From positions 1-40,929 of the forward strand of contig JALSID010000404.1 of assembly GCA_026981825.1 (NCBI GenBank): 40,929 nucleotides of DNA, written 5' to 3'. Below the pieces are notes generated by a model. That model was not told the DNA's origin, did not search any database, and saw nothing but the letters and a program-made list of their open reading frames with translations. Positions 10,812 to 20,303 of this stretch are shown piece by piece. Source of the stretch: Planctomycetota bacterium (GTDB taxonomy: Bacteria; Planctomycetota; Planctomycetia; JALXBF01). The translations under genes and the position numbers were made by a program. Position 1 is the first letter of the stretch. Each line of letters starts with the position of its first letter.

Positions 10812-13589
10812 ATGTGGGAACCCCGCGCCGCCGTCAGCGCCGCCCTCCCCCTGCTTGCCGTTAGCCTCTTCTTCTGGCGGCCGCTGTTCACCGCCGAGAA
10901 TTTCGTCTACCGGGACGCGGGCCACTTCTACTATCCTCTGTACAGAATCGTGGCCGCTCAGTGGGAACAAGGCTGGTGGCCCTTGTGGAACCCCTACGAG
11001 AACGGTGGCACCCCCCTCCTGGCCAACCCGGCCGCAGCCGTCCTCTACCCGGTCCGGATCGCCCTATTCCAGTGGTCCGGGCTGGACTACAGCACGGCTT
11101 ACAAGCTCTACATCATCGGACATGCCTGGCTCGCCGCAGCAGCAAGCTGGTGGTTCGCGCGCAGGTTGGGCTTGTCTCACATGGCGGCCAGCTTTGCGGC
11201 AACCGCCTACGCCCTCTCTGCAGCCGTCGCCTTTCAGTACTGCAATGTCATCTTTCTCGTCGGCGCTGCCTGGCTCCCCATCGGACTGGAAGCAACGGAG
11301 CGGTTGGTTCGGCAGGGAGGCGTGCTGGCCATCCTGCGGCTCTCCATCGCCCTCAGCATGCAGGTTCTCGGCGGCGACCCGGAAGCCGCCTACATCGTGC
11401 TGGTTCTCGCCATCGTCTACATCTGCGTCCTCAATCCACGTTACTGGTGTGTGCTGCTCGCTCTCATGGCCGTCTTCGCCACAACACGCCGTCACTGGCC
11501 CGACTTCGGCATCCTGTTAGCAGGGCTCGCCGGACTGGCGGGTGCGTGGGTAGCGTACCGGCCGGACCACCGGAGGCCCCAGCGTCGCGCGATCCTTTCG
11601 CTCGCCCTGGCCGGGTTGTTCACCGTCGGTCTGACCGCTGTGCAGTGGATGCCCACCCTGGAACTGACGGCCTTGAGCCGGCGAGCCGCAGAACGCTCCG
11701 GTCACAGCCCCTATGGCTTCGACGTGCCTCCCTGGCGAGTCGCGGAGTACATTTGGCCAGCGGTGTTCGGCCGCCAGTTCTCGCTGAACACGCGTTGGGT
11801 CGAAGTGTACTACGCCGCAGCGAGCGGTTGGCTACAGCGCCACACAGCAGGCGAGTCCCCTGAGCTCCTCCAGGAACTCTGTCTGCTTGTTCCTTTTGAA
11901 TACGACCCGGCGCTCCGCTCGCTGAAGTACATCGAGTACATCTGGGTGCCTACCTTGTATGGGGGCGTCCTTGTGCCGCTTCTGGCAGTGGTGGCACTGA
12001 AGCAGTGGGGCTTCGCGCGCGTCCGCTGGCTGGTGATCTCCGCGGTCCTCCTGGTGGTGGGGAGCCTAGGCCGGTGGGGACTGGTGTACCAACTCATGGT
12101 CCACGGCCTGCCCGGTTTCGCCTCATTCCGCTACCCGGGCAAGCTCCTCGTTCCCGCCGCTCTGATGCTTGCGATCCTCAGCGGCGTCGGGCTGGAGCAG
12201 TGTTTACGCAACCGCACGAGCACTCGACGGGCAACCTTCCTGTGTGTGGGCATCGCGGCAGCGAGTGCCGTGCTCGCCTGGGTATGGCTCGCCTGCTCGT
12301 ACAGTCTGATTCAGAGCTGGACGCGATCGATCGTGGCACGTGCCACGAGTCACTACGGCCCCCTTGTGCCGCTGGTCGCGTGGCGGCATACGCTACAAGC
12401 GTTTGCCCATGCCGCTCTGGCCGCCCTGCTCGACGCCGGGCTTCTCCGGGTAGCCCGGACCCGCCCAGCAGCGCAAATCGGTCTGATCCTGGCTCTCGTG
12501 CTCGACATCTTCCTCGCCAACGGCTGGCTGGTCGTCGTTGCGCCCCAGAACATCATCGACCGCAAGCCGCGTGCTCTTGCGATCATCGAAGCCGACGCCA
12601 CAAAAAGGGGGATAAGTGGTCCATTCCGTGTGTTCCGTGCCGCCGAGTTCACCCCACGGAGCTGGTGGACTACCAGTAGTCGCCACCGGGCGTTCCAGAT
12701 TTTCCGGTGGGAGAAAGAGACGATCCAGCCCAAGTACGGCGAGCCCTGGGAAGCGGAATACGTCATTACGGAGACCACGCTGGAGTCGTACGACTACTGG
12801 TGGTTCTTCGCCCCCTTCTTCAGCAACACGCTGCCGGGAAGGGTGGTCTACTACCCCCGCCGCGGCTTCGACCTGTGGGGAACACGCTACCTCATCCTTC
12901 CCACGCGCTTCAGCGCTTCCGACGAGAAAACCGCTTTTGCCAGCCTTGCCGAAGATTGCAAGCAGGTGTACCGATCGACAGCCCCAGACGAAGATTACCA
13001 GATTCTCTGGAATCCCCGGGCGTTTCCCCGTGCCTGGCTCGTTCACCGGGTCGTTTTTCATCCACCGATCCGGGGCCTGCGTCGAGCGGACCGCATGGAG
13101 CTGATGCGACGGCTGCTCTATCCCGGTCCCACGATCTGGTGGCACGAGCCTAAATTGGACGACAACGTTTTCGATCCTACCACCACGGCGGTGGTGGAGA
13201 CGGATGATCCCGATGCGTTCCCACCGCTGTCCCGGAAGCCCGGGTTCGAAGAAGTGCTCGTGATCGACTACACGCCTCAGCACGTGCGGCTCGACGTGCG
13301 GGCAAGCGGCCAGGCGCTGCTCGTACTGGCCGACGCGTATTACCCAGGCTGGGTGGCTTACGTGGATGATCGCCCGGTGCGGCTCTATCGGGTGAACCGC
13401 ATGATGCGTGGCGTGGTGATTCCGAGGGGGCAACACGTGGTGACGTTTGAGTACCGGCCCCGGTCGTTCACAAGGGGGGCCTGTGTTTCCCTGATCAGCG
13501 CCGCGGTGGCGCCGCTGCTGGCGATGCTGGTCGTGGTGAGTCGCCGTTTGCGGAGAGGGCGGCGCGCAATCTCATTTGACTCCACCTGA
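10812..13589 (+). CDS. YfhO-like large polytopic membrane protein
   Basis: FVYRDAGHFYYPLYRIVAAQWEQGWWPLWNPYENGGTPLLANPAAAVLYPVRI, many TM segments, C-term YYPGWVAYVDDRPVRLYRVNRMMRGVVIPRGQHVVTFEYRP. ORF track starts at TTG 10785; ATG 10812 preferred. Confidence 0.8.
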   Translation: MWEPRAAVSAALPLLAVSLFFWRPLFTAENFVYRDAGHFYYPLYRIVAAQWEQGWWPLWNPYENGGTPLLANPAAAVLYPVRIALFQWSGLDYSTAYKLYIIGHAWLAAAASWWFARRLGLSHMAASFAATAYALSAAVAFQYCNVIFLVGAAWLPIGLEATERLVRQGGVLAILRLSIALSMQVLGGDPEAAYIVLVLAIVYICVLNPRYWCVLLALMAVFATTRRHWPDFGILLAGLAGLAGAWVAYRPDHRRPQRRAILSLALAGLFTVGLTAVQWMPTLELTALSRRAAERSGHSPYGFDVPPWRVAEYIWPAVFGRQFSLNTRWVEVYYAAASGWLQRHTAGESPELLQELCLLVPFEYDPALRSLKYIEYIWVPTLYGGVLVPLLAVVALKQWGFARVRWLVISAVLLVVGSLGRWGLVYQLMVHGLPGFASFRYPGKLLVPAALMLAILSGVGLEQCLRNRTSTRRATFLCVGIAAASAVLAWVWLACSYSLIQSWTRSIVARATSHYGPLVPLVAWRHTLQAFAHAALAALLDAGLLRVARTRPAAQIGLILALVLDIFLANGWLVVVAPQNIIDRKPRALAIIEADATKRGISGPFRVFRAAEFTPRSWWTTSSRHRAFQIFRWEKETIQPKYGEPWEAEYVITETTLESYDYWWFFAPFFSNTLPGRVVYYPRRGFDLWGTRYLILPTRFSASDEKTAFASLAEDCKQVYRSTAPDEDYQILWNPRAFPRAWLVHRVVFHPPIRGLRRADRMELMRRLLYPGPTIWWHEPKLDDNVFDPTTTAVVETDDPDAFPPLSRKPGFEEVLVIDYTPQHVRLDVRASGQALLVLADAYYPGWVAYVDDRPVRLYRVNRMMRGVVIPRGQHVVTFEYRPRSFTRGACVSLISAAVAPLLAMLVVVSRRLRRGRRAISFDST

Positions 13590-13682
13590 CGGCGGCCACT
13601 CGTGCGGCGTGCTCCGCTGTCGAGCGGCACCCGGGCGATCGGCACATGAACGGCTCGGCAGACCATCTTTCGCGAGCAAAAA

Positions 13683-13717
13683 GCGTGAGGCCGCAGGGTG
13701 TACCTGCGGCCTTACGC
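13683..13717. terminator. Bidirectional stem-loop between convergent genes
   Basis: GCGTGAGGCCGCAGG (13683-13697) / CCTGCGGCCTTACGC (13703-13717), 15-bp stem with one G-U, GTGTA loop; located between convergent YfhO-like and DUF1501 genes. Confidence 0.75.
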
Positions 13718-13750
13718 GCTAGGTTGCAGAGGATCGCCCGCCCAAACGGA

Positions 13751-15058
13751 TCAACCGACAAGTTCGCGGATCGGCTTTCCGTCGGTGATCATCGGCGTCG
13801 GGCGACCGGCCTGATTGTAGTAGTGCAGGTCCAGAGGCATGCCGAGGACGGTGAAGATCGTGGCCATCAGGTCCTGCGGGCTGATCGGCGTGGTCTTGGG
13901 CACCTCGGCCTTCGAATTCGACTCGCCCACGACCTGTCCCATGCGGAGGCCGCCACCCGAAAGAGCCAGTGTGGACAGAGCGGGCCAGTGATCGCGGCCG
14001 GCGCTTCTGTTGACTCGCGGGGTGCGCCCGAACTCACCGGTGATCACAAGCAGGATCTTTTCGTGCAGACCACGCTGGACGCAGTCCTCGACGAACGTTG
14101 CCACGGCATGATCAAGCTGAGGACACCTCGCTTTGAGGGCATTGGCAATGTTGCCGTGCATGTCCCAGCCACCGTAGTGGATGGTCACGAAGCCGGCCCC
14201 CGCCTCGCACAACCGGCGGGCGAGAAGGAGCTGCCGACCCAAGCCGTTTCCGTACCGTTCAACCACGCGGGGATCCTCTTTGCTGATGTCGAACGCATCT
14301 CGAGCGTCGCTGAGGATCAACTCGAACGCCTGCTGTTCGAACGAATCCATGCCCTCCATCAAACCCGCGGTGTCGATGTCCCGGCGCATGCGATCGAAAC
14401 ACTGCAGGAGTGTCCGCCTGTTTTCCAGACGCTCGGCACTGATCCGCAGGTCCATGTTGCGTCGCGCCTGCCCGGAGACGTCGAACGGCTCGTACGCCTT
14501 GCCCAGCCAGGCAGCCCCGTCCGCGTAGATGCCGTTCAGTCGAATGTAGGTTGGAATCCCGGTGCGGTGATTGTTTGGTCCACGGTAGCGTGCTGTAATC
14601 GACCCGATGGAGGGAAAGATCGGCACACCACCGTTGTCCGCCAAACGGTTATCGTAACCGGTCATGACCCAGTGTGTGCCCCCTGCGTGGCCCGCGTTGC
14701 GGTGGGAGAACGAACGGACGAACGCCATGTAATGGGCCACCGATGCGATCTTGGGCAGTAGTCCGCCGATCTGCACACCGGGGATTGTGGTGTTGACGGC
14801 ACCGACGGTGCTGCGGTACTCCGCCGGAGCGTCCATCTTGGGATCGAACGTCTCGACGTGCGTGGCGCCTCCGCCCAACCAAAGCCAAACTACGGCGGTA
14901 TCCCGCGTGGGTTTCCCTTCTGCGGCAGCCGTTGCTCGGGCGCGCAGAAGCGCTGGAAGCGTCAGGCCTGCTCCGGCAAGCGCACCAACACGGACGAAAT
15001 CCCTCCGTGTCAACCCATCGCAACAAGACGCGAAGCGGTTCGTGGTTACCGTCAACAT
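13751..15058 (-). CDS. DUF1501 domain-containing Tat-exported protein
   Basis: TRRDFVRVGALAGAGLTLPALLRA Tat-like signal; WLWLGGGATHVETFDPKMDAPAEYRS, GEFGRTPRVNRSAGRDHWPALSTLALSGGGLRMGQVVGESNSKAE. Confidence 0.93.
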   Translation of the reverse strand: MLTVTTNRFASCCDGLTRRDFVRVGALAGAGLTLPALLRARATAAAEGKPTRDTAVVWLWLGGGATHVETFDPKMDAPAEYRSTVGAVNTTIPGVQIGGLLPKIASVAHYMAFVRSFSHRNAGHAGGTHWVMTGYDNRLADNGGVPIFPSIGSITARYRGPNNHRTGIPTYIRLNGIYADGAAWLGKAYEPFDVSGQARRNMDLRISAERLENRRTLLQCFDRMRRDIDTAGLMEGMDSFEQQAFELILSDARDAFDISKEDPRVVERYGNGLGRQLLLARRLCEAGAGFVTIHYGGWDMHGNIANALKARCPQLDHAVATFVEDCVQRGLHEKILLVITGEFGRTPRVNRSAGRDHWPALSTLALSGGGLRMGQVVGESNSKAEVPKTTPISPQDLMATIFTVLGMPLDLHYYNQAGRPTPMITDGKPIRELVG

Positions 15059-15395
15059 GGGGGCACTCCCTTTAGCACCTCACCTACCCTAAGACCAACG
15101 TCACAGCCGCCGACGCTTTCAGCTTAACAACTTACGGCTGCCACGTCAAGGCATAAGCAAACATCGATGCGTCCGCCGGGGGACCGGCCCGCGAGTTGCC
15201 GCCGTAGGCGTGGACCGCCGCAGTCGGTCGGGGGCTGCCCTCTATGGGGACGCCGGGGTTTGCGGAGGGCAGCGAAACTTCGCGGTGCTGGGCAGAAGCC
15301 AGACATCCGGCGACGGTGGATGAGTGCTTACGTCTATAATCTTCGGAACTTCGCGGTGCGATCCGAAGCAGAACCCGAACCGGCCCGGTAGTGTG

Positions 15396-16052
15396 ATGGC
15401 CCATGATCTCGTGATCGTCGACTATGGCATGGGGAACCTCCGTAGCGTCCAGAAGGCGCTGGAGCGGCTCGGGGTGCATGCACCGATCAGCTCTACGCCG
15501 GAGGACGTAGAGGGGGCCAAGGCAATCGTTGTGCCTGGTGTGGGGGCATTCGGGCATGCGATGGCGGGTTTGACGGAGCGGAAGCTCTTGGAGCCGATCT
15601 TGCGGCACGTCGAGGCCGGGCGGCCTTATCTAGGAATCTGCCTGGGGTTACAGCTTCTATTTGAACGGAGCTACGAGGATGGGACGCATCGTGGCCTTGG
15701 GGTTTTGAGGGGGGAGGTGGTGAGGTTTCCGGAGGCTGAGGGTCTGAAAGTACCGCACATGGGCTGGAATCAGGTGTGGCAGTGTCGGCCTGCTCCGCTC
15801 TTTCGGGGCGTCTCCGACGGCGAGTGGTTTTACTTCGTGCACAGCTTCTTCGCTTCTCCCGCGGAGGGGGACGTTGTGGCGGGGCAAACGGAGCACGGAG
15901 TCCGGTTCTGCTCGGTGGTGTGGAAGGAGAACGTGGTCGCCTGTCAGTTTCATCCCGAGAAGAGCCAGCAAGCCGGTCTACGGTTGCTGGAGGCTTTTTT
16001 GAGGTGGGCCGGGGTTGGCCCTCGTGATCCCGTGGGTCAGCCGGACCGGTAG
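15396..16052 (+). CDS. hisH: Imidazole glycerol phosphate synthase, glutamine amidotransferase subunit
   Basis: VIVDYGMGNLRSVQKALERLG; YLGICLGLQLLFERSYEDG; VVACQFHPEKSQQAGLRLLEAFL. Start at ATG 15396. Confidence 0.96.
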   Translation: MAHDLVIVDYGMGNLRSVQKALERLGVHAPISSTPEDVEGAKAIVVPGVGAFGHAMAGLTERKLLEPILRHVEAGRPYLGICLGLQLLFERSYEDGTHRGLGVLRGEVVRFPEAEGLKVPHMGWNQVWQCRPAPLFRGVSDGEWFYFVHSFFASPAEGDVVAGQTEHGVRFCSVVWKENVVACQFHPEKSQQAGLRLLEAFLRWAGVGPRDPVGQPDR

Positions 16053-16076
16053 ACAGGGCAGGGGGTTAGTGGTCGG

Positions 16077-16823
16077 ATGCGCGGTGAGGGCGAATTCCTC
16101 GTAATTCCGGCGATCGACATACGCGCGGGCCGATGTGTACGGCTGGTGCAGGGTGACTTTGCGCGGGAAACCGTCTACGCTGCTGATCCGGTGCAGGTCG
16201 CGCGTCGTTGGGTGGAGCAGGGCGCTCGGCGGCTGCACCTGGTTGATCTTGACGGGGCTCGGTGTGGCACGCCGGTAAACGGCGAAGCAATCGGACGGAT
16301 TGTCCGTAGCGTGGATGTGCCTTGCCAGCTTGGCGGGGGGTTGAGGAGTACGGAGGCGATAGCAGCGGTGCTGGAACAAGGGATTGAGTTCGTCATCGTG
16401 GGAAGTCGGGCTGTGACGGAGCCGGCCTGGCTCGGCGAGATCGCGGAACGGTGGCCCCATCGAATCTTGCTTGGCCTGGACGTTCGCGACGGGCGCGTGG
16501 CCATTCGGGGGTGGGAGTCGGAGGCGGGTATCGAGGTGGGCGATCTTCTGGACGCGGCCGGTCGCTTGCCGCTGGCGGGAGTGATCTACACGGCCATTAA
16601 CCGCGACGGTACTCTGCAGGGGCCTGATTTCGGGCAACTGGAGTGGGCGTCGCACCGCTATGTCGGCCGGCTTTACGCCTCCGGTGGCGTTGCTTCCGTG
16701 GCCGACATCGCAAAGCTAGCGGCCATGGACCTAGCCGGCTGCATCGTGGGCAAGGGGTTGTACGAAGGCACGGTATCGCTTGCCGAGGCGATCGCGGTGG
16801 CCACTCAGGTGCAGAAGGGCTGA
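16077..16823 (+). CDS. hisA: 1-(5-phosphoribosyl)-5-[(5-phosphoribosylamino)methylideneamino]imidazole-4-carboxamide isomerase
   Basis: VIPAIDIRAGRCVRLVQGDFARETVYAADPVQVARRW; HLVDLDGARCG; YTAINRDGTLQGPDF; YASGGVASVADI. Confidence 0.95.
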   Translation: MRGEGEFLVIPAIDIRAGRCVRLVQGDFARETVYAADPVQVARRWVEQGARRLHLVDLDGARCGTPVNGEAIGRIVRSVDVPCQLGGGLRSTEAIAAVLEQGIEFVIVGSRAVTEPAWLGEIAERWPHRILLGLDVRDGRVAIRGWESEAGIEVGDLLDAAGRLPLAGVIYTAINRDGTLQGPDFGQLEWASHRYVGRLYASGGVASVADIAKLAAMDLAGCIVGKGLYEGTVSLAEAIAVATQVQKG

Positions 16824-16849
16824 CACAGCGCGTATAAACTTAAGGAACA

Positions 16850-16889
16850 AGCGGATGACGGCTTGTGTCGTCGTCCGCTCTATTTCTTG
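16850..16889 (+). terminator. Rho-independent-like terminator after hisHA
   Basis: AGCGGATGACG / CGTCGTCCGCT stem (16850-16860 with 16869-16879, one G-U) followed by CTATTTCTTG. Confidence 0.6.
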
Positions 16890-16979
16890 TAGACCGTGCG
16901 TGGGGAGGTATCTTCGCCAGGCACGGAGTGGTACACGTATCGGCGGTTCGAGAGACGCAGGGAAACGGGCGGAGCCATC

Positions 16980-19115
16980 ATGCCAAAGTACACGGTCGCA
17001 GACATTCGGAACATCGCGCTGGTGGGACACACCGGTAGCGGCAAGACGTCGCTTGTGGATGCGATGTTGTACAAGGCTGGAGCGGTCGACCGGCTGGGCC
17101 GCGTCGACGAAGGCACCAGCGTGTCGGACTTCGACGACGAGGAACGGGAGCGTCAAAAGTCAATCGAGTCCCATGTGCTCTTTTGTGACTGGAACGGAAA
17201 ACGGCTCCACATTCTGGACACTCCTGGGTCCCCCGACTTTGTGGGGGCTTGCTTCAGCGTACTTCCCGCGGTGGAAACGGCTGTGATCGTGATCGACGCC
17301 ACCGTGGGAATCCAGGTGAACACACGGAAGGTGAACGCACGGGCCATCGAACAAGGGCTGGCGCGGTTCGTTGTGCTGAACAAGTGTGATCTGGAGAACA
17401 TCGACTTCAGCGCTATCGTCGAGCAGCTCCGCGAGGTCCTGGGGGGCAATTGTGTTTTCCTCAACTTACCGGCCGGGCTGGGCGCCGATTTCAAGGGCGT
17501 TGTTAGCGTGATCGATCCTCCCAACGACGTGCCGGCCAACCTGCCTCTCGATCTGCAAGAGGAGCGAAGCAAGCTGGTGGATGCTGCGGTCGAGAATGAC
17601 GAAGAGTTGATGATGCGTTACCTGGACGGCGAAGAGATCGCCGGTGAGGAACTGGCGCGTGCCGTTCGCACGGCGATCGCAGCGGGGGCTCTGGTTCCGG
17701 TGGTTTGCACGTCAGCCGATTCCCTGGTGGGTGTTGAGGAGTTGCTTACAGCACTGAGCGAATTTGGTGTGCCGGCGAACGGGCTGGAGCGGTACCTGGA
17801 GAAGAAGTCAGACGAAGGCGTAGACCGTGTGCCTCTGGAATGCAAGGAGGACGGTCCTCCGGTAGCCTGGGTGTTCAAGGTCCAGACCGATCCCTTCGTG
17901 GGCAAGCTGAGCTACATTCGCGTCTTCTCGGGCACGCTCGAAAGCGACACCACGATTGTGAACCAGCGGACACGGAAGGCGGCTCGCCTGGCGCAGTTGC
18001 TACGCATTCAGGGCAAGCAGCAGATTGCGGTGGAAAAGGCAATTGCTGGTGAACTGGTCGCCGTCGCGAAGGTCGAAGACATCGGATGGGGGGATACGTT
18101 GGGAGACACGGGCGGAGCAGTGTTTGCCAAACCGCCCCTTCCCGAGCCGATGTTCAGTTTGGCGGTGGAACCCAAGAGTCGAGGGGATGAGCAGAAGATC
18201 TCCAGCAGCCTGAGCCGCATCACCGAAGAGGATCCCACCTTCCGCGTCTTTCGGAACACGGAAACCAAGGAACTGGTGATCAGCGGCGTGAGTGAGCTGC
18301 ACCTGGATGTGATCCGTGCTCGGCTCAAGCGGCGGTTCGGCCTGGAAATGAACGTGCGTACCCCGCGGATCGCATACCGAGAAACGATCACATCGAAGAC
18401 CGAAGGTTCCTACCGACACAAGAAGCAGACCGGCGGGCGCGGTCAGTTTGCAGAGGTGCACCTCCGTCTCTTCCCCCTGCCGCGTGGACAGAAGATCGAT
18501 CCCGCCCAGTTTGTCACCAAGGACAAGTTCCCTCAGGCCAGGAACTACAACTACCACGAGGACCTGAACTTCTTGTTCATCGACTCGATCGTCGGCGGTG
18601 TGATCCCGAACCAGTTCATTCCCGCGGTGGAGAAGGGGGTCCGGGAGACGATGGAAGCCGGTGTGCTCGCCGGCTACACGGTGCAGGACATCGCGGTGGA
18701 GGTCTTCTTCGGAAAGGATCACCCGGTGGACAGCTCCGAAGCGGCGTTCAAAATCGCCAGCAGTGTAGCGTTCAAGACGGCGTTCTTGAACGACAAGCCG
18801 GTGCTTCTGGAACCGATCGTCAACCTGGAGGTTGTGGTTCCGGTAGCGAACATGGGAGACGTGATGTCTGATCTCAGTTCGCGACGGGCGAGGATCCAGG
18901 GAAGCGAGCCGATTCCGGGAGGCATGGCCGTGATTCGCGCCCAGGCTCCGCTGGCCGAGGTGATGGAGTACTCGCGAAGCCTCGGGTCGATCACGGGCGG
19001 TCAGGGCTATTACACGATCGAGCCGAGCCACTACGACGTGGTACCCCCGCACATCCAACAGCAGATCATCGAACAAGCAGAACGGGCGAAGGAGGAGCAA
19101 AAGGCGACATCGTAA
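16980..19115 (+). CDS. EF-G-like translational GTPase paralog (EF-G-II type)
   Basis: G1 GHTGSGKT, G3 DTPGSPDF, G4 NKCD; EF-G domain IV-like GGRGQFAEVHLRLFPLP; C-term ...PGGMAVIRAQAPLAEVMEYSRSLGSITGGQGYYTIEPSHYDVVP. Start ATG 16980. Confidence 0.92.
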   Translation: MPKYTVADIRNIALVGHTGSGKTSLVDAMLYKAGAVDRLGRVDEGTSVSDFDDEERERQKSIESHVLFCDWNGKRLHILDTPGSPDFVGACFSVLPAVETAVIVIDATVGIQVNTRKVNARAIEQGLARFVVLNKCDLENIDFSAIVEQLREVLGGNCVFLNLPAGLGADFKGVVSVIDPPNDVPANLPLDLQEERSKLVDAAVENDEELMMRYLDGEEIAGEELARAVRTAIAAGALVPVVCTSADSLVGVEELLTALSEFGVPANGLERYLEKKSDEGVDRVPLECKEDGPPVAWVFKVQTDPFVGKLSYIRVFSGTLESDTTIVNQRTRKAARLAQLLRIQGKQQIAVEKAIAGELVAVAKVEDIGWGDTLGDTGGAVFAKPPLPEPMFSLAVEPKSRGDEQKISSSLSRITEEDPTFRVFRNTETKELVISGVSELHLDVIRARLKRRFGLEMNVRTPRIAYRETITSKTEGSYRHKKQTGGRGQFAEVHLRLFPLPRGQKIDPAQFVTKDKFPQARNYNYHEDLNFLFIDSIVGGVIPNQFIPAVEKGVRETMEAGVLAGYTVQDIAVEVFFGKDHPVDSSEAAFKIASSVAFKTAFLNDKPVLLEPIVNLEVVVPVANMGDVMSDLSSRRARIQGSEPIPGGMAVIRAQAPLAEVMEYSRSLGSITGGQGYYTIEPSHYDVVPPHIQQQIIEQAERAKEEQKATS

Positions 19116-19142
19116 TACCGAGCATCCCCGTCCACCCCCGAT

Positions 19143-19175
19143 GAGCAGGGGGCCGTCCCCCCCTGCTCTGTTTTT
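19143..19175 (+). terminator. Rho-independent terminator after the EF-G-like gene
   Basis: GAGCAGGGGG / CCCCCTGCTC 10-bp stem followed by TGTTTTT. Confidence 0.85.
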
Positions 19176-19602
19176 GCGCTCCCAGTTCGTGTCCCTCCCT
19201 GCCCGCACCGAGCTCTGCACACTCGTACTGTGCCGCGCCAGATCGCTCGGCCTCGTGCACTGCGCCCCACCCGGGTTGCGACGCTTCGCGCAAGCGTTCG
19301 TTATCGAAGTTCTGATCTGCCCCCGCGCGGGGTACTCGACGTGCGGAGAATGGCAACTCCTTTAGCCCGATGCGTGAACACACTCCCGCCCCCCATCCAG
19401 CTCTCCAAGGCCCCCCTTTCTATCACTGCTCCACCACCGTCGCGCAGGCAACGTCCCGCAATCGTGCGTCGAGGGTGGGCCGGTTGAGGACTTGACAGGA
19501 TGGTGGACACACTCCGAGCAATTCAGTGCCCTTGAGGACAAGGATTCGTGCGCGGGAGCTGGTATGGGTGCGAGGTCTCCGAACAGAAAGGAGGTGTACA
19601 CC

Positions 19603-20028
19603 ATGAAACGGCGCATCGAAACCTTGCTTTGCGTTCTTGCTCTGCTTGCCACCGGTGTTGTCGCGGCGCACGCTCAGCAGCAGAAACCCGCTGCGGGCGG
19701 GGACGAGCAGGCAACGCCCAAGCAACTGCCATATGTGGTGCGTGTCCGTTTGCCCAACTACTTCGGGCAGATCGGCTTGACCCGTGAACAGCGGACCGAG
19801 CTACGCAAGGTCTGTGAGCGGTTTGACCGCAAGATCGCCGAGATTCGCTGGCGGATCGCTCAACTGCAGGCCGAGCTGATTCGGCTCCGCAACGAGAAGG
19901 AGAAAGCTTGCGAAGAGATGCTCGACGATGTCCAGAAGCAGCGGCTCGACCAACTGCGCAAGCGGGCGGCCGAACGCAGGCGATCACGGAGGGCTCAGCC
20001 CGCTGACGGAGCCGTGCAACCGCAGTAA
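19603..20028 (+). CDS. Secreted helical protein with LTxxQ-like (Spy/CpxP-like) motif
   Basis: Strong SD (GAAAGGAGGTGTACACC-ATG); signal peptide MKRRIETLLCVLALLATGVVAAHAQ; LTREQRTELRKVCERFDRKIAEIRWRIAQLQAELIRLRNEKE. Confidence 0.75.
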   Translation: MKRRIETLLCVLALLATGVVAAHAQQQKPAAGGDEQATPKQLPYVVRVRLPNYFGQIGLTREQRTELRKVCERFDRKIAEIRWRIAQLQAELIRLRNEKEKACEEMLDDVQKQRLDQLRKRAAERRRSRRAQPADGAVQPQ

Positions 20029-20089
20029 CGGAAGTGGTCTACGGTAAACCCAGGTCTCACTCTCGCACCATACCGCCCCGAAAACAACG

Positions 20090-20134
20090 ATCAGCGGCGC
20101 GTCCTTCCGACGGGGACCGCCGCTGATTGCTTTT
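20090..20134 (+). terminator. Rho-independent terminator
   Basis: ATCAGCGGCG (20090-20099) / CGCCGCTGAT (20118-20127), with inner GTCC/GGAC pairing, followed by TGCTTTTG. Confidence 0.8.
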
Positions 20135-20303
20135 GTCACCTAACCGAGTCGCAAGCGGCAACCTGGCGATATCCGGTCCGCCTTTGAGCGCCCCGCAGGT
20201 CGGCTGCGCATGTGCGTCTGGGGCGGCTGGCCCGACAATGCCGAGTCGAACGGTGTGGGCGGAAACACACCGGCCGCCGGGCGGGATCGAGGAATGCGGA
20301 TGG

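Noticed and set aside
12393-13436. 347-aa minus-strand ORF antisense to the YfhO-like gene
   Set aside because: Shadow ORF of a well-supported membrane protein.
13646-14761. 371-aa plus-strand ORF antisense to the DUF1501 gene
   Set aside because: Overlaps a clear DUF1501 coding region; no recognisable domain.
18000-19220. 406-aa minus-strand ORF antisense to the EF-G-like gene
   Set aside because: Shadow ORF; the EF-G frame has conserved motifs throughout.
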